This document shows positions 50,043-62,409 of a DNA stretch of 64,000 nt, piece after piece. The DNA is from Colias croceus (lineage: Eukaryota > Arthropoda > Insecta > Lepidoptera > Pieridae). The stretch lies in the NCBI RefSeq assembly GCF_905220415.1, contig NC_059555.1, positions 9,230,001-9,294,000 on the forward strand. Direction: 5' to 3'. Below the pieces are notes generated by a model. The model saw only the letters and a list, made by a program, of their open reading frames with translations. It was not told the origin of the DNA and made no database searches. A program made the position numbers and the translations under genes. Position 1 is the first letter of the stretch. Each line of letters starts with the position of its first letter.

Positions 50043-50220
50043 CTAGCGGTCCACCCCGGCTTCGCCCGTGGTACATATTCAAGTTTTCTCTACATAAGAA
50101 CCATCCTCGAAATTCAAGGAATCTTATAAAAAAAGAATTAACGAAATCGGTTTAGCCGTTCTCAAGTTATGCGCTTACCAACACATTTTGGGATTCATTT
50201 TTAATTTTTATATTATAAGA
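50043..50220 (-). mobile_element. Helitron-like short element, family D
   Basis: CTAGCGGTCCACCCCGGCTT at the left and TATATTATAAGA before T at the right. It is close to the copy at 19467 in order and length. Confidence 0.65.
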
Positions 50221-51989
50221 TTGAATAGAGAACAACTTTGATAATTCACGATAACTTTGCTTCAAATGGACACGAATTGAAAAAATATAAATTATTTTAA
50301 CGGGTTGTGATTAGTATAGAAATGTCTGTAGAAATTAAATACATAGCCAAAATTTTGAAGATTTTGTTACATGTTAGCAGAGATTTAAAAAATCATATCA
50401 CAGAAAGATTCCGAATAACATGCGATTAACACTTATCTAAAAAGCGTACCTAGGTATCAAAATATCATAATTTAGTGTACCTACCTACCTATATAACCTT
50501 AGAAAATAGGATTTTAATCTGAAGTAGCATAATCACTGAAGAAGCACATGAAATGTATATATTTACAAAACATTGCAATTACTTTTTATTTAATTATCTG
50601 TTATTCTTATTACAATGTCCCCGAACTCAATCATAAAGACATTTAGTAAAACGTCGGTTTACCCAATGTAGCTACAACCGATACATGATAACTAGTAATT
50701 GATTGATCCGGCGCAGATCGACAATCATAATTGTAGTAATTGTGGCCGGCGCCGGCGCATGGCGCAAGCTTGTGAATGCATGGGATATATTCATGTTTAG
50801 ATAATAAAATAATTATTTAGTTTAGGGTTAATAAATAGAAAAACATTTTATAACCATTAGGCTGTATTTCAGATAAATTTTAAAGTGGGTAAAGTTTTTA
50901 TGTGCCGTTCTTTAATGTTTCTGAAGGTCGATTTTATGTATTACATTTATTTATATATATTCTTTAACACACATACTACAGTTTTACAAAATTTGGACAT
51001 GTTTTTTGAGTATGAATTTAATTATTTCCAAAAATAATGCTAATGGCCGGGAAAACATGTAATATTACAAATTATACTCGCTGAAAATATGCATTATGTC
51101 AACTTAATTTATACAACCTATAAATAAAATGTCCATAAAATTTTAAATTAACAAACAAACAACGGAACCCACATTCATTAAAACCGACAAAACACTTAGC
51201 CTATGTATGTATAATTTATCGATAATAATTATATCTCAGAGCTATCGATTATTTCAATATTACCATAAGAAATACTTAAATGCTAACAAGGTGCAATAAT
51301 AATACATATATATTACAAAACATTTACAAGTAATATCACACTAGTGCCATAACCAGACAGTTTAGCATAATTTGTTATAATTATAGACATATTTAAACAA
51401 ATTGAGTTTGAATCACAATATATCGTATATAAGGCAAAACTTGTTCAATAAAGGGATTAAGCTACATTTTTGCAATAAGAATTTTTACCTTATTATCACA
51501 TTTTAATCATAGTTTTCAACTCGCGCTTTTGAATCGCTATTTTTATCATGGGTTCAGAAAGCAAATTCTTCAGAGATCCGGCTAAATATTTATTTCAGTT
51601 CTTTATTTTTCAGTCATTTCAATTTTACATTAAATTTATATAAAAAAATATTAGTAATGATGCTAAAGCACGCGGGTTTTAGGGTCTTAGAATGATTAGA
51701 ACAAAATTGTTCCTAAATATTTATGCTCACACAAATCCGCAAAATTAGATTTACGTAAGAAGTATTTTATTTGTTTATACTGCAGAGTGCATCGTCATTT
51801 ACCACCTGACGCCTCGTCTCGTCTGCTTTTAAAACAATACGGCTCTAAAGAAATTGAAAATGTTAAGTTCATTATCAAGCCATTGGCCGTGAAGAAATTT
51901 TGAATTGAAATTGATATTACCTAGAGATCATCTGTCTTGATTTATTTATTTTATTTATATTGGTTTAATATTTGTAGCAGTGATAAAAT

Positions 51990-52053
51990 TACACGACAAG
52001 ACAATTGTCATGTGTGACGAAGTTTACGCGAGCGAAGTCACGGAGAGAGCTAG
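51990..52053 (+). mobile_element. Helitron-like 3' end, family N
   Basis: TTTACGCGAGCGAAGTCACG then GAGAGAGCTAG before T, a 3' structure like the other families. The 5' limit is not visible. Confidence 0.35.
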
Positions 52054-52368
52054 TAGTAATATTAATATCAACAGCACTTGAACACTACATAATATGTACA
52101 TATATAGAAATAATTATTTTTACCTTCTCACCTTATTATAATTAAACATAATTAACGAACGTTTAATAACAGAGCGGCATTTTTGTAAATGAAACTGAGT
52201 TTTTAAATTAATTTACCAAGGCTTAAAAATAAATGTTTAATTGTTTTTGGCCTAAAAAATAACTAGACTTGACAAGAACTAGTCATTTATAAAAAATCCA
52301 CCATTTTTAAACATTACAACCAAGTTATGAGGGTTCAAAAAAACGTCGAAGCGCTTCGAGAAAAGGTA

Positions 52369-52431
52369 GGTAGTGCCCGTGCGCTTCACTTGTTCGCTTG
52401 GTTCGTCTTGGCGGGGGCCGGGGGCACTACC
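52369..52431. repeat. GC-rich inverted repeat
   Basis: GGTAGTGCCC (52369-52378) and GGGCACTACC (52422-52431) enclose 43 nt of GC-rich sequence in otherwise AT-rich DNA. A GAAGCGCTTC palindrome lies just upstream (52348-52357). Confidence 0.7.
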
Positions 52432-53930
52432 GTGCCCCCAGATAACATTAAATTAAAATAATAAACAATTGCCCTTGCGTCAGCTTAAAAATAAAGCCTA
52501 CATTTATTTCCCATGACTTATAAAATATAATTACCTACAAATATTATTTATTTTTCAAAGTTACTAAACCTATTAATCTTATCTTTAAATTCATTGTTTA
52601 AAAAAAAAACAATTAATTTTTCTGAATCATCTCTCAAAAATAACAACAAATTAAATATCGCCCATAAAAAAGACGTATCAGGTTAAAGCCACAAATTACC
52701 GTAAACATATGTTTAATCTCAAACCAGTAGTTCACATAATGTTCATGGGCCATGTAATGAGCCCATTAAGTAATTTAACATGATTATATCTGGCAATGGT
52801 AGAAGGTGTGTATTCATTTGTAATGTAGCAAGCGGCAATGCGACTTGCCTTGCGTACATAATTATGGCATTTTTTGCAGGTGAATTTAAAAGAAAATCCA
52901 AATTAAAATAAAGATCAATTTATACTGAGTTCATCAGATATTCAATAATAGCAAAATCATCGTAATTTGATCTGTTTAATTGTCTTCTGTGTTTTATTGT
53001 CTTCTGTGTTATATTATATTAAATTTTTTTTTTGTGTTTAAAGCAACATGGATGAATGTTGAATAATTTTATACATTAACTATTAAACAAAAATAGTGCT
53101 AAAATTGTAAAAATCATGCAATTCAAATTAAATTATTAAACTACATAAAAGTCGCCAGAATATACACAAATGCGCACGCGCCGTGGCTTCGTCACAGCGT
53201 CCAATGTTTACAGAGTATTTCTGCGATTGTGTCAGAAATTATTTGCGTGGCAACTGATTTATTCCACTTGTACCTCGTTTCAAGGTCACGTAATTTACTT
53301 CCAGGCTTTACAGAGGGGTATCTGTAAACATAAATACTCATGCAAATAAACTTTCTTTAGTCACTGGTTCTTTCACTAAAATATAGTTATTTTTTATGAA
53401 ATGAATTATATATAATATGAATTATTACGCAACAGTAATCTATTATAGAACGTTAAAAAATATTGTATTCATGATATTCCTCACAATTGTTTCCAACAGA
53501 ATCGTTCTAAACTATATATTATATACTATATATATCTACAGATTTCAAAGATTCACAACCAACACTTTAATGACCTTATCGAGTAATTTTACTTTCTCTT
53601 ATTTAAACAATTAATTACGTAGTTAGTATTATAAACAAAGACATTATTATTTGTTTCCTAATAAAAAAAGGAATCATTCTCCAGTACAAAGCAGAACACA
53701 CTCATATCAATTGATTTCTTCCTCACGTCTCTGGATATAATTTCACATAATTAGCAACTATCAATATATTTATGCTTTCTGATTTCATATTATATCATAT
53801 TTGTTAATGGTATATGCTGTATATGGATTTATATTTTTATGTTTATTTGCGTTTTATCTTCGTCTTAATGAAGGGTTGTGATTCATTCATTTATCCTTCG
53901 CATATCATTCGCATTGTATCTTATAAAGAA

Positions 53931-54064
53931 CTAGCAATTTCTTTGCTCTAAACCTCACGGAGCCCGAGACCTTTCCAACGAATGCAAAACCGTGGAAATC
54001 GGTTCGTGCATTCTGGAGTTATAGCATCAGGAAGGAAAACCCCGACTTATTTTTATACAATAGA
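53931..54064 (-). mobile_element. Helitron-like element, family J, shortened copy
   Basis: CTAGCAATTTCTTTGCTC at the left, CCTCACGGAGCCCGAGACCT in the middle, and ATTTTTATACAATAGA before T at the right. Compared with 12824-13071 it lacks the last 130 bp and ends in a small GCAA/TTGC hairpin. Confidence 0.58.
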
Positions 54065-54706
54065 TTACGTATCTATTAATTATATTTGTTTCTTAAATTT
54101 GTGCTATTCTTAATAATAATAAAAATATATTTTTTATTTATTCTTAGTAATAATTATCTACTCATCATTAAAATTACAAAATTTCGAAACCTACATAATC
54201 TTTATACTACTTACATAAGGAACATAATCTCGAGCCATAACTACTAAATAGCATAATACATTGAAATAGGTTAAAATTATGAATATTCGAACATTTCGCA
54301 AACGTAAAGGTGAAGGAATTTCGTATTTGCGTGTAAATAGAAGCAAATATAATTTGCATTTACAGAACACGCGGTATTTGGAAATATTACAAAGGACTTG
54401 GTTACATATTCAAATTATGTGCGAATCTTTGTTGAGATAATTTAGTATACTTCACTTTTAATAGATATTTTATGTTTATATGTCTTATGTCTAAGAAAAT
54501 ACGAACATCAGCTTCATATAAGTTTTTAGAACTTTGAGGGTTGTTTACAAACTGGCGATAGATACGTAAAAACACTATTTGTTTCATATATGTATTGTAT
54601 TAATTATCAGAATTATTGGTTCGTAAAATTGCATACGTAAACAGCGATTTGATTGAAGTACCACTCTTAGGTATGAGCTTGGTACGAGAAAACAATCCTG
54701 AATCCA

Positions 54707-54910
54707 CTAGCTTTCCGCCGGCGGCTCCGCCCGCGGTTTCATAGAAAAACTCGCATAGTGGAATTTCCGGGATAAAACCTATCCTATATTACTCGTGGAT
54801 AATGTAGCTTTCAAATGGTGAAAAAAATTTTAAAATCGGTCCAGTAGTTTATGAGCCTATTCATTACACTCAAACAAACAAAGTTTTCCTCTTTATAATA
54901 TTAGTGTAGA
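54707..54910 (-). mobile_element. Helitron-like element, family B
   Basis: CTAGCTTTCCGCCGGCGGCT at the left and CTTTATAATATTAGTGTAGA before T at the right. Confidence 0.62.
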
Positions 54911-55651
54911 TGTAGATTACATCGATTTCCTCCAGTTCCTACAAGTCACTAAGTATATCTTTGATCTATATCTTTGATTTCTACAACCACTAACTAATTC
55001 AGTTTAAAATAATTTATTTATGAGTGTCGATGTCAAGTGGGATACAACGAAAATGGTAGTACAATGCCAAATTAGGCGTCCGTTCCTAACATATGGCATG
55101 TAGTTATAGAAAGTACAAAAAAAACTTCGTTAGCGCGATTCAGACTAGATTTATCTCATTACTTTTGTCGAATATGGCAACAAATTGGTCCGAGCCAGTT
55201 TGTGGCGCCGCTTTACAGCTTCATTAAAATAAAATGTTTCGGAGCGTCTTTCGTGTTGACCACTTCGATTAAGTATTTGATTATCAATACGATAATTTAA
55301 CACTCACAATACAAAGAAAGTTGTTTATAACATATCATGCTAGATAATTAAATATTGACATAGGCGAGTACATTTTCATGTTTGCAAAATACATTTCGCA
55401 TGATCATATCTCGACTTTCTCCATTATTTACAGTTTACGCCAACCAAATATATGTTTAGATAGTTCAGTTAAATAGATAACTATCTAATTCTTAAATATA
55501 AATTGTAATTTTCAGTATTCAAGCAACATTTCCATTAGGTACCTGTGATTTATTATAGTATACTAAAAACAACCGCTAAATCACAGTTAAACTGATAGTG
55601 ACATATTCATTCTTCCTTTTCAAAAGCTAATCAAAAATATCTTTGTTCCAG

Positions 55652-56215
55652 CACGCGAACGCAGTCCGCGAGTCAGCAAAATTGATCATCGAATCACTGA
55701 ACACAGAGACAGAGGAGGCCATCACCCTCGCTAGGGCCCTCCGCTCCCGGCCTCCCGTCAACATGCTCCCCGCAGCAAAAGCCGGCACCTTCTTTGCCCG
55801 AGACAATCTCTCCAACTTCATAGACTGGTGCCGTAAAGCCCTTGGCATTTTGGAATGCCTCTTATTCGAAACTGACGACTTATGCTTACGAAAGAACGAG
55901 AAACATGTAGTGCTGTGCCTTCTAGAAGTTGCCAGAAAGGGGGCAGTGCTTGGCATGCCAGCACCACTGCTAGTACAGATGGAAAAACAGATTGAGAGGG
56001 AATTGGCTGGAGAGGAGTTGAGACCAGACGATTCTGCGTTAGGTCTGGTACCGTCTGGACCACAGCCGCAATTGGTGACCAATGACTTGAGGAGTTTAGA
56101 CGAGAGAGTCAGGGATTTGGTTGAGAGATGCTCCTGTCCTACGCAGTTCCCTATGGTCAGGGTTTCGGAGGGAAAATACAGAATTGGCGACACTAGGCTG
56201 CTTATTTTCGTTCGG
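55652..56215 (+). CDS. pigs: pigs coding exon 2: rest of the CH domain and first half of the GAR domain
   Basis: The exon encodes 188 codons (residues 62-249), phase 0 at both ends, between TTTGTTCCAG and GTAAGT. Residues 62-165 complete the CH domain. The stretches FFARDNLSNFIDWCRK, LFETDDLCLRKNEK and VVLCLLEVARKGA are hallmark GAS2-like segments. An acidic coiled-coil-prone stretch (LLVQMEKQIERELAGEEL) and a short linker follow. From about 205 the GAR domain begins with a Leu/Asp/Glu/Arg helix, then CSCPTQFPMVRVSEGKYRIGD, which includes paired Cys expected to help bind a metal ion. Base composition is clearly richer than the flanking intron. The long opposite-strand reading frame here is only a shadow. 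Confidence 0.95.
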
Positions 56216-58224
56216 GTAAGTTTTACAAGCATTCTTTTTACATTCTACTATACTCTTTAATTTATTGCATGTATTTAATAGCAAAACTTTGAATATTAAA
56301 ATTGTAAAAGGAGTAGGTATGTATATCCAAATAATTTATACAATTCGTTAATAAAAAAGGACTGCAAAGGAAAATTACAACGCATCTTTTTGAATAGATC
56401 TAAAATGCTGTTACGAATTAGGCTTGTTGAACTTGAGTTTAATATTTTCAATGCAGTTAACTCGGAACTATAATAACTGATAGGCTTGTCATATTAGGCG
56501 CGCTATTAGAAGATATAGATCAAAGCCCATTAGATCTATAGATCGGGATCTATCGCTCCTTATTTGGATCCGCAAGGTTCATACCGAGGCGACGGAGATA
56601 TTTATTATTTTTTGTATTTATTTTCAAGGCGGAATATTTCGTGTGTGATTTGACCTTTCTATTATTGGAAGAAAATTAAACATATTATATGTATATCTAG
56701 ATAGAAAACTCGAATGAATACTATGATATGATTTATCTTTTTTATCTTACCATACCAAGTAAAGCTGAAATTTTCAGATTTTTGTTAAATATTCCCTAAT
56801 CTAGTATCACAATAAATATAAATAAAAAATAAACCCTTCATCTTATTTGTACATTTTTACGTTTCATATTCATTTTACCCACCAAATTTTTTCCAACAGG
56901 TTTTTCAGTTTCAGAATTTGGAAACCGTTATTATTCATATGCACTCCCAGTATTTTGATTATTATAGCCTACCGTTACTCCTTGTATTGTGACGCGTGCG
57001 CAGGCAACTGTCATTTCTTGCTTATCTAAAGCTTCCTGTTTACCTTCGATGGTATTTATCGAGCCGCCATATTGATTCATTGCGCTTAAGAATACTTTAT
57101 CAATCATTAATGTTGATTTGATTGAATTATGCTGAAGATTTTACGGTTAGGTGAAATTGTGCTGGTTATAATTATGTATGGATGACCTGATAGATTTATC
57201 TGGTAGTTTAGTATTGACAAGTAACTCATTGGTTTCTGATGAATATTAGATCTCTGTCGATCTGTGTCAAACTATTTTAAAATATACACTAGTATTAAAA
57301 TTGAAGGAAATACATATATAGAATAGATAAAGATAAAGAAAAGACCAATACATGACACACTACATTTAAATAGAAAAAACGACGTGTGTCACTCGGGGAC
57401 TGCCGCGGTAAAGCTATTGCATGCTATGCCTTCAAGCCACACCTCCGCCCGTCGGAGTGGGGAGCGTGAGGATTTTTCGTTACGGAATTTCTCGATTCGG
57501 TCCCCGCGCTCAAGGCCCACGATAGAGCTTTAAAACACAAAAGCTTATCTAATTAAAAAAATTTAAAACGTAAAAGTTAAAACTCAACAAGCGAAACAAA
57601 AACTTAACAAATTAACGAATGTACCACAAATGACTTGCAATTAATCACGCAATGGAAAACTTGATTAATCCGAAACAGAACACAAAGGTCACGCAATTGA
57701 TATAACCATACAAGGAGATGGTCAGTATGAATCATGGCGTACGATCAAAATAGACATTGAGAATAGGTAACCATTCATGGATTAAAATCACTTATAGCAC
57801 GTGTATGCAATTTAAGGCTGAGTGCTTCCGGACCTAAATATGGAGTGGCGGTAGAACTGTGAGTTCAACAGATGGTTTTAATGTCCAAAGTTAAGGCTAA
57901 GGTTCGAGGTTGGGTGCCTTTAATTGATTTGGAAAATCATTCAATTGTAATGCATTGATTGGCACAATGAAAGGAATTGTATTTGTAAAACCTTCGTGTA
58001 TCAAGCTCTTAATGATTCGGGCTTAATCAAATATATTTACAATTAATGAATTTGGTGGAAAATTAAGTACCTATATTCATTTAGATTCTAATTAAGAATA
58101 CGACGTTTAAGAAGAAAGAACACTAAATTAAATTTACATATTATTACCAAGAAATATGATATTATATAAAAACACAGTTGTAATTAATCTATGAATAGCC
58201 AACTAAATTGAACCTTCTTTACAG
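56216..58224 (+). other. pigs: pigs intron (2.0 kb) inside the GAR domain
   Basis: It is phase 0, between CGG|GTAAGT and TTTACAG|ATC. It contains one copy of the 165-bp structured repeat (57374-57536). Otherwise it is AT-rich with no coding signal. Confidence 0.9.
57374..57536 (+). repeat. 165-bp structured repeat, family E, copy 4 (3' end deleted)
   Basis: Complete up to GGCCCACGATAGAGCTTTAA, where the terminal palindrome is lost. It lies in the GAR-domain intron. Confidence 0.7.
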
Positions 58225-58870
58225 ATCCTTCGTTCCCACGTGATGGTACGCGTCGGGGGTGGTTGGGACACCCTCGCCCACTACCTCGACAAGCACGACC
58301 CTTGCCGCTGCAAGGCGCAGCACCGCACCTCCCTCTCCGCGCGTCTAGCCAGACCAAAACACGATCTAGCCGGCGCTACTGTCACCTATGAACGCCCAAG
58401 CCAAGACACACAGACCTACAAATCCTACGAACCGATGTCCATGCCGTACCAGTCTAAAGTCTATTCTGAAGAACCGAGAAGCCTGCAGTACCACTCCAAT
58501 AACAAGCTAGATGCACCCACCAGTCTACCATACATGGACATGGACAGAGCGGCCAGTCCGAGCAGAAAGCACTTAGCACCCAGGACGCACAGTCCAGGGA
58601 GGTGTTCACCATCACCAGACAGGCGAACAAAGATTGTAACAACGAATCATCTGGTGCCGACGCCTTTAGGGGTTAGGAATAAAAGTCCCAGGCCGTTGTC
58701 TCCCGCGCCGGCTGTGGAGAGCGCGTCGGATAATGGGTCGGAGGTGTCGGACGAGGGTTACAGGAGCCTGGGGGTCGTGGCGGGGTCCACACAGGGGTCG
58801 CCGTCCACAAAGACGACGAATCGGTACTCGCTGCACAGTCAGAACTCGATGGATGACGCTGATTTTAGTG
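58225..58870 (+). CDS. pigs: pigs coding exon 3: second half of the GAR domain and start of the tail
   Basis: The acceptor TTCTTTACAG ends at 58224. Residues 250-278 (ILRSHVMVRVGGGWDTLAHY, then LDKHDPCRC) complete the microtubule-binding GAR domain, including the near-invariant GGGWDTL block and the terminal CRC. The rest (279-464) is low-complexity and basic, rich in Ser, Pro and Tyr. It carries many S-P/T-P sites and a conserved-looking patch, SDNGSEVSDEGYRSLG, at about residues 418-433. The exon ends in phase 1 before GTGAGT. The G at 58870 joins AG of the next exon to make Glu465. A start at 58243 would miss half the domain and is rejected. Confidence 0.93.
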
Positions 58871-60560
58871 GTGAGTGTTCCTTTGCTATTTCACGTGATA
58901 TTTTATTAGCTTATTGATCAATAGGTACGTAAAGTTAAGAAAAATGTTTACTTATAAAATAAATTATACAACAGTGCATCACTATAATATTAGTGACGCA
59001 CATTACACACAGCGTAAGCATTCATATTAAAGGCGACAATAAAGATATCCTTAAATGGTATTGGAATCCAATGGGATTGTTATCGAAGAGAAATATTTTG
59101 TAACGTTACTTACAATAATAACTAAGATTACGATAAATAACAGTTACTGAAATAGCTGTTACAGATAATAAAATATGTATAATTATAGAAATTGTTTGTG
59201 TTACAAGACTAAAAAGTTTAGCAATATTTTCATCAGGGTTGCCAATTTTTTTAATATTAATTGAAAGATACATTTTTTTCTCATCTCTTACTATTTTACT
59301 GAACAACAACACGATCGAATTTTTAATCAATAAGTAGGTTTAACAGATTTCAATTTTACATACGTTTAAAAAAGAAATATTGAAATGTACGAGTACACTA
59401 CTACCTACACAAAAAACTATGATTATATATAAAACAAATGACAAGCAACTGATTTTTGAGAATCGTCAGATAAAATATATCTATCGAGGACTTATGTTGT
59501 TTTGACAGATGTAAAACATTATCTATTAAAATTATGCCATAGATAAACATAAAACACGAAAAACTAGCTGATTTGAGGTTATTTATATTGGACAATATTT
59601 TTGTATCGCAAAAAATTATATATGAAAAACGTGCTAAATAAAATAGATCTATTGTATAGGTATACTAAACAACTGCGTTGAATCTTTACTAAAGCTTTTC
59701 AATTTAAATCCCAATATAACATGTCATCAAATAAAAATAAATAACAAAATAGAAAACGGTTGGCTTTCGCTAATTCAATATTATGCAAACAACTGCAATG
59801 ACTACTCCCATAACAAATGACAATAAACGCATTTCACTGTCACACTCATGGGAAATATAATTATACTGATATAGATTTCTACTGCGTGTTCTGTATATAA
59901 TTATCATATAATAAACAGTTATTGTTTTGAAGTAGAGACAATTTCAAGCTTATTGTTGAACTGAGAAACAGAAATCAGCACGTGAAAATACATGAAAGTG
60001 TAGTATGCAAGCATGTAGCAAATTCAATTTAATTTACAAGAATGTTGTTACTAAAAAGTAAGATGAAAATTAAATGGTTTATTTGTTAACGTCATAAATG
60101 TTCCATTTTACTCTATCGTCTTTGAGCCTGAAACATTTTGGCGCGAAAACTAAACACTAATACATCTTTTGCAGGACAAATACGTTTTCGCTCTAGTATT
60201 TAATCTGGGGTATTGTGCACCTATTCTGATGTGGTATTATTAGTATTAGTTATTACGTATTACGTAGTGTCAATCCCATAGATGCTTTAGAACATTCTAC
60301 CAAAGATTAAACAGCAGATAATGCTACCAAATGTCAAACAATCCCATACTAACATTCCTGTTGACGTAGCCCATTCTATAATGGAGGTCAATTATTGAAA
60401 ACAATAAGATGTTGTATCCAAACATGAGCATGCCTAACTCATTTGAATATGTCCGAAATGATTTCACTTGCGTTAATCAGCTGACGTTGGTAAACGTAGA
60501 GGTTTGTCATAATGTTTGCTGTTAAGCAAAACTAGTAAACTTTTTTGTTTATTGTACAAT

Positions 60561-60690
60561 AGGGGAGCGCTTGGCCACAATCTCGCCTGATGGTAAGCTG
60601 AGATGTGGCCTAAGATGGAGCGCGCTTCCCTAGAATGTACCTGTTCACTCTCCTCTTGAAGGCCTCCAAATTGTACTCATCAAACTAAAT
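60561..60690 (+). mobile_element. LINE-derived fragment
   Basis: CACAATCTCGCCTGATGGTA, GGCCTAAGATGGAGCGCGCT and CTTGAAGGCCTCC are the conserved blocks of an abundant lepidopteran LINE 3' region. The fragment is truncated at both ends. Confidence 0.55.
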
Positions 60691-61424
60691 TGAATGCAAT
60701 TTTGATTTTCAGAATAAACATCGTAGTAACCGTAAAAGACACTACTACGATTTGTAAAATAGAACTATTACTACGATAGAAAAATTCACACCTCGTACAC
60801 TCAGACAGTCAACTGTCAACTATTAATAAATAACTATGATAACTCCAGATATTTAAAACAAAACACGGTTTCAGTTTAAACAGTCTTTAATCTGTATCTT
60901 GAAAAACTTAGAATTTTAATGATATTTAATATGTACATCATAACAATACTTATTATCATACATAACTACAGTTGAAGTTGATTGGCGGATCTTCTCTGTA
61001 AAATCTGTGCATTAAATCCATTCATAATATGAGTTTAGAAAAACGCCTAATAATAAATTCTAGTTGAGTAAACGCTTGAGTTTAATTCCAACACAAAATC
61101 ATGAAATCTGAAACCACATTTTGCGTAGTAGCTAGGGAAAGGCAGTAATAAAATTAGTTCATACCGCTGATTTTCGTGGCCTTTACATTAAGTAAGCACG
61201 AATAGTCAGCAATGACTGTCTAACTAACTGGAAGGGAATGCTGGTAATACTGTGATCGTAATACTGGCTTAGTAATCAGCCAAGTGAATCATGCAATAGG
61301 TACATCTTTGGTAAAATATTTTTGAATATTTAGGCGGTTACAGATGTGTGTTGTTAGTAGAATTGTTTTTTTTTTTAATATTTAATGGCCTGGTTAAGTA
61401 GAATTGTTATATTTGATCTAAATA

Positions 61425-61445
61425 TGTGTGTGTGTGTGTGTGTGT
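61425..61445. repeat. (TG)n microsatellite
   Basis: About ten TG units, intronic. Confidence 0.95.
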
Positions 61446-61785
61446 AATATGTGACAGTAGAAAATATTTAAGATAATTTGGATGTTGTGACAAAAATCTA
61501 AAATTTTTTTTGTAAAGCTGAAAGTTTGATACGATTACTTCAAAATTACAACGTTTGAAGATCGCATGATGCTTTAAAAAATAGTCTGATATAAAAAAAA
61601 GCACTTCAAAGTTGTTCACCATTGAATAATAAAGAACAGTAGCTTATATATCACATAAGTACCTAATTCCTTCATTTGCCATAACCACAATCCACAATGT
61701 ATTCTAATTTCCTCCCTGCACATTCATCCCGCTTTTTAATTAGAATAACAAAGGAAGGGAATAAAATTGCAAATATTATACCATA

Positions 61786-61982
61786 CTAGCTGACCCTACA
61801 AACTTCCTGACTTCGCGCGAACTGTCAAAGTTCAAACGTCTTTTTGGCGCCAATTAATTTTTTTTTTTTCATAAGGTCTTTGTGACAGTTGCAAACATTA
61901 AAAAATTATTATCAATCTATCAATCTATTCACACGTGATGCCGTGACAAAGGGATAAACAGATTCATTTTTATTTATACAGA
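61786..61982 (-). mobile_element. Helitron-like element, family M
   Basis: CTAGCTGACCCTACAAACTT at the left and TTCATTTTTATTTATACAGA before T at the right. The internal ACGTGATGCCGTGACAAAGG is shared with 40776-40944. Confidence 0.58.
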
Positions 61983-62376
61983 TTATTATGATATTTCTAA
62001 ATCCTTCATTGCACACGACGCTAGGCTATAATAGTCAAGACCAAGGCGTTGTTTATGGCCGTCAAGTTATGGCGAATCAGGAAACGTGATTTTACATTAC
62101 TCACATTGTTACATTTGTTCATAAATGTCCTTTTTGTAACAGGATTTATATGTTTATAATGGATGGACTTAAAAATAAAGAAATGATTTGTTATATAGCA
62201 ACATATCGTGTATACAATTTTCTATTACCTAGCTTATTTGAGTTGGATCTTAAGTTAGATATAAAACTAGTCTTAAGTTAGACATAAAATATTTAGAATT
62301 GAAGGTGGAATCAGAAAAAAAAATTTTTTTTTTTATGCATTTTATAGAGTTGACTTGGCAATTCCTTTTGAACGCT

Positions 62377-62409
62377 CTAGAGTCTAGAGTCTAGAGTCTA
62401 GAGTCTAGG
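62377..62409. repeat. heptamer tandem repeat (CTAGAGT)n
   Basis: Four full units and a partial one, intronic. Confidence 0.9.

Larger units (their letters stand above)
16813..55651 (+). other. pigs: giant intron (38.8 kb) splitting the CH domain of pigs
   Basis: It is bordered by AGG|GTAAGT and TTTGTTCCAG|CAC and joins two phase-0 exons within the CH domain. Contents are listed individually: Helitron-like copies, the inverted composite pair, the mirrored-array element, piggyBac-like and pogo-like elements, and the tRNA gene. The stretches 22.0-24.1, 43.5-46.9 and 50.3-53.9 kb hold no feature I can name beyond a few GC-rich patches and microsatellites. Confidence 0.9.

Noticed and set aside
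55627..56232. 201-codon minus-strand frame
   Set aside because: Shadow of pigs coding exon 2, which has clear CH/GAR motifs on the plus strand.
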